In this document: piece after piece, positions 59,999 to 61,480 of the stretch | Layout: each line of letters begins with the position of its first letter | How positions within the stretch are numbered: the first letter of the stretch is position 1 | Assembly: GCF_029960665.1 (NCBI RefSeq) | Contig: NZ_JASBRB010000016.1 | Location: forward strand, 1-61,480 | Length of the DNA stretch: 61,480 bases | Direction of reading: 5' to 3' | Source of the DNA: Pseudarthrobacter sp. AL07 | GTDB lineage: Bacteria > Actinomycetota > Actinomycetes > Actinomycetales > Micrococcaceae | The notes under the pieces: model-generated | Database searches by the model: none | Seen by the model: the letters and a program-made list of their open reading frames with translations, nothing else | What the model was told of the DNA's origin: nothing | Program-made: the position numbers and the translations under genes

Positions 59999-61135
59999 TC
60001 AGTAGAACTGCTGGCCGCTGCGTGCGGTTTCGAGCCGGCGGAAGATCCGTTCCGCGCCTTTGACCCACAGGGCATGCCTGACGGGCGATAGCACGTAGTC
60101 GTAGCAGCCGACGAAGTCCGTGACCGTTTTGGTGAAGCTCGTCTTGAACATGCCCATGCCGTACAGGTGGTGGGACTTGTCCTTGATCAGGCCAGACGGC
60201 GGCGTGCCGCAGAAATCGTACTCAGTGCAGTCGAGTTCCTGCATTCTCCGGATGGCCTGCCACTGGACCAGGTGCGAATCGCCGTACTGCTTCCTGTTCT
60301 GGGTGGAGCCGCCGTCCTTGTAGGTCGCCTTGGATCCGTAGTTGATCACAAAGGCGCCCACACTCGGCTTGCCGTCCTCATAAACGAAGAAGAAGCTGCC
60401 TTGGCCGCGGGTGCAGAATTCGTCCCAGAACCGGGTGTAGTACTCGAGGGTGCGCAACGGCATGGAGCCCTTGGCGTTGACGGTGTCTGCCATCAGGTCA
60501 TACAGCGCCCGGTATGTTTCCGGGCCCGACTCCTGCTGCACCACTGCGCAGCCTTCGCGTTCTGCCCGGCGGATCGCGTTGCGGGCGCGGGAGGAGATGG
60601 ACCGGAACACCTGGTTCTCCGGTGCCGCGATGTCCAGCAGCGCGGTGGAGTCATTGGATTGGATGTTCGGGGCCTTCACCAGGCCGGCGTCGGCGAGGTG
60701 TGACGGGGCTTCGGGGGTGGACACGATGTCAGGTTCAATCTTGATGGTGAAGACATTGAGCTTCCGGCTCCGGGCAAGTGCAGCGCACGCGTCCAACACC
60801 GGCTTGAGGTCCTCGACGGCACCCAGGTCAGGGCCCTTGATCAGGTACCACAGGCGGCCCAGCACGGGGAATTTCTTCTCCAGCACCAGGTTGTAGCTGG
60901 TCGTCCCGGAAGTTTCCAGGACCAGGAAGCGGACGGTCCAGCCGCTGCCGTTCTTCACGGACGCGTAGGCGGCGGACTGCAGCATGTTGCCGCCGTTCGG
61001 GTTGGCCGTGACGTGCTTGTCCCAGTTCTCAATTTCCTCCGCTGTGGCAAAGCGGGCGGTGAATTCTCGCAAGGGGGCCGTGTCCAATCTCAGGGGTTTG
61101 TGCGCGGTTCTGTACTCGTGGCTACGTGCGGACAT
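59999..61135 (-). CDS. FemAB-type (lipid II) aminoacyltransferase without coiled-coil arm
   Basis: A 378-aa protein of the same superfamily as its neighbour: NWDKHVTANPNGGNMLQSAA near residue 37, ISSRARNAIRRAEREGCAVV near 180, and YKDGGSTQNRKQYGDSHLVQ followed by CTEYDFCGTPPSGLIKDKSH. The long helical arm is missing, which distinguishes it from the downstream gene. The two genes are 86 nt apart on the same strand and probably extend the peptide bridge in two steps. Start MSARSHEYRTAH at 61135. Confidence 0.85.
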   Translation of the reverse strand: MSARSHEYRTAHKPLRLDTAPLREFTARFATAEEIENWDKHVTANPNGGNMLQSAAYASVKNGSGWTVRFLVLETSGTTSYNLVLEKKFPVLGRLWYLIKGPDLGAVEDLKPVLDACAALARSRKLNVFTIKIEPDIVSTPEAPSHLADAGLVKAPNIQSNDSTALLDIAAPENQVFRSISSRARNAIRRAEREGCAVVQQESGPETYRALYDLMADTVNAKGSMPLRTLEYYTRFWDEFCTRGQGSFFFVYEDGKPSVGAFVINYGSKATYKDGGSTQNRKQYGDSHLVQWQAIRRMQELDCTEYDFCGTPPSGLIKDKSHHLYGMGMFKTSFTKTVTDFVGCYDYVLSPVRHALWVKGAERIFRRLETARSGQQFY

Positions 61136-61170
61136 GTAGCCACAAGTCTAAAGCCTCCGGTTGGGTTGGT

Positions 61171-61189
61171 CCCTCGGGGCCCCCGAGGG
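61171..61189. terminator. Hairpin between gcvP and the FemAB gene
   Basis: CCCTCGGGG pairs with CCCCGAGGG, separated by one C. It lies 86 nt after the gcvP stop codon on the minus strand. Confidence 0.4.
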
Positions 61190-61275
61190 GTCGGGGGGCC
61201 GGGGTTTTCGAAAGCGTGCGTCAGAGGGACGTAGGAGCAGCACGCGTGAAAACTCCGGTCTGCCGGGCCCGGACT

Positions 61276-61480
61276 CTAGTCTCCGAACTCCGACAGCGGT
61301 GGGCAGGAGCAGATGAGGTTGCGGTCCCCGGCTGCGCCGTCGATCCGGCCTACGGGCGGGAAGTACTTGTCCTGCTTGAGGTGGTGGACCGGGAAGGCAG
61401 CCTGCTCACGCGGGTACTCGCGGGCCCAGTCGGAACTCACGACGGCGGACGCGGTGTGGGGTGCGTGCCGCAGCGGGCTG
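61276..61480 (-). CDS. gcvP: Glycine dehydrogenase (decarboxylating), C-terminal fragment
   Basis: The last 67 codons of GcvP, the P-protein of the glycine cleavage system; the 5' part runs off the window. The translation [40 protein letters not shown], then [19 protein letters not shown] is the characteristic C-terminus of the family; the stop is the TAG at 61278-61276. No frame disruption is seen in this piece. Confidence 0.9.
   Translation of the reverse strand, partial: SPLRHAPHTASAVVSSDWAREYPREQAAFPVHHLKQDKYFPPVGRIDGAAGDRNLICSCPPLSEFGD

Overview
The window is chromosomal DNA of a high-GC Gram-positive bacterium, most likely a member of the Micrococcaceae close to Arthrobacter or Pseudarthrobacter. 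The evidence is dense high-GC coding, frequent GTG and TTG starts, several apparently leaderless genes, actinobacterial hallmark genes (WXG100, DUF3027, DUF3263, DUF6457, bacterial XPB, a DtxR/IdeR regulator, ThrE), cyclic di-AMP riboswitches in front of cell-wall hydrolases, and a CIRCE-controlled groEL. No rRNA, prophage, insertion sequence or CRISPR array was seen.

Layout. 0.1-8.2 kb: a leftward myo-inositol catabolic operon (iolC, a DeoC/IolJ-like aldolase, iolD, iolA, iolE, iolG) preceded by a tautomerase gene; iolB, a transporter and the regulator are absent. The tautomerase and iolC upstream regions share an almost identical 21-bp element that fits the IolR consensus I recall for Corynebacterium glutamicum. 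8.4-9.2 kb: an ArsR repressor coupled to an SRPBCC protein, with a candidate operator. 9.4-11.5 kb: sucCD. 11.7-18.6 kb: a lipoprotein, pcrA, an inositol-monophosphatase-like enzyme, two membrane proteins, tRNA-Arg(CCT) abutting a DUF6314 gene, and a Nudix hydrolase. 18.6-24 kb: an ABC exporter overlapping an ABC-F gene with a structured leader, then a coupled HTH/membrane pair. 24.2-31.4 kb: a GH38 alpha-mannosidase, a molybdenum-cofactor cluster (fdhD, moeA, DUF6457, mobA-like) and an HNH nuclease.

31.6-35.5 kb: three peptidoglycan hydrolases (two NlpC/P60, one M23), two of them behind cyclic di-AMP riboswitches, then an IdeR-type iron regulator. 35.8-44 kb: serC, an MFS transporter, DUF3027, a CspB-like protein, a small membrane protein and the helicase-associated/XPB pair; as far as I recall, this gene content resembles the M. 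tuberculosis Rv0861c-Rv0884c region. 44-48.2 kb: an FHA protein, an unknown small protein, a two-component system and a WXG100 protein. 48.2-54 kb: an RNase HI fusion, groEL without groES, a cold-shock gene overlapping a periplasmic-binding lipoprotein, a LytR_C protein and DUF3263. 54.1-61.5 kb: ung, a siderophore-interacting flavoprotein behind an IdeR-type iron box, a secreted metallophosphoesterase, ThrE, two FemAB-type peptidoglycan ligases and the 3' end of gcvP.

Most of the window is housekeeping DNA. The more interesting signals are regulatory and architectural: the tautomerase that appears to belong to the inositol regulon, tandem riboswitches over cell-wall hydrolases, a protein start 1 nt after a tRNA, a triple half-site at groEL, an iron box that overlaps a start codon, a GTGA-coupled csp/SBP pair, the RNase HI fusion, and several long perfect intergenic hairpins.
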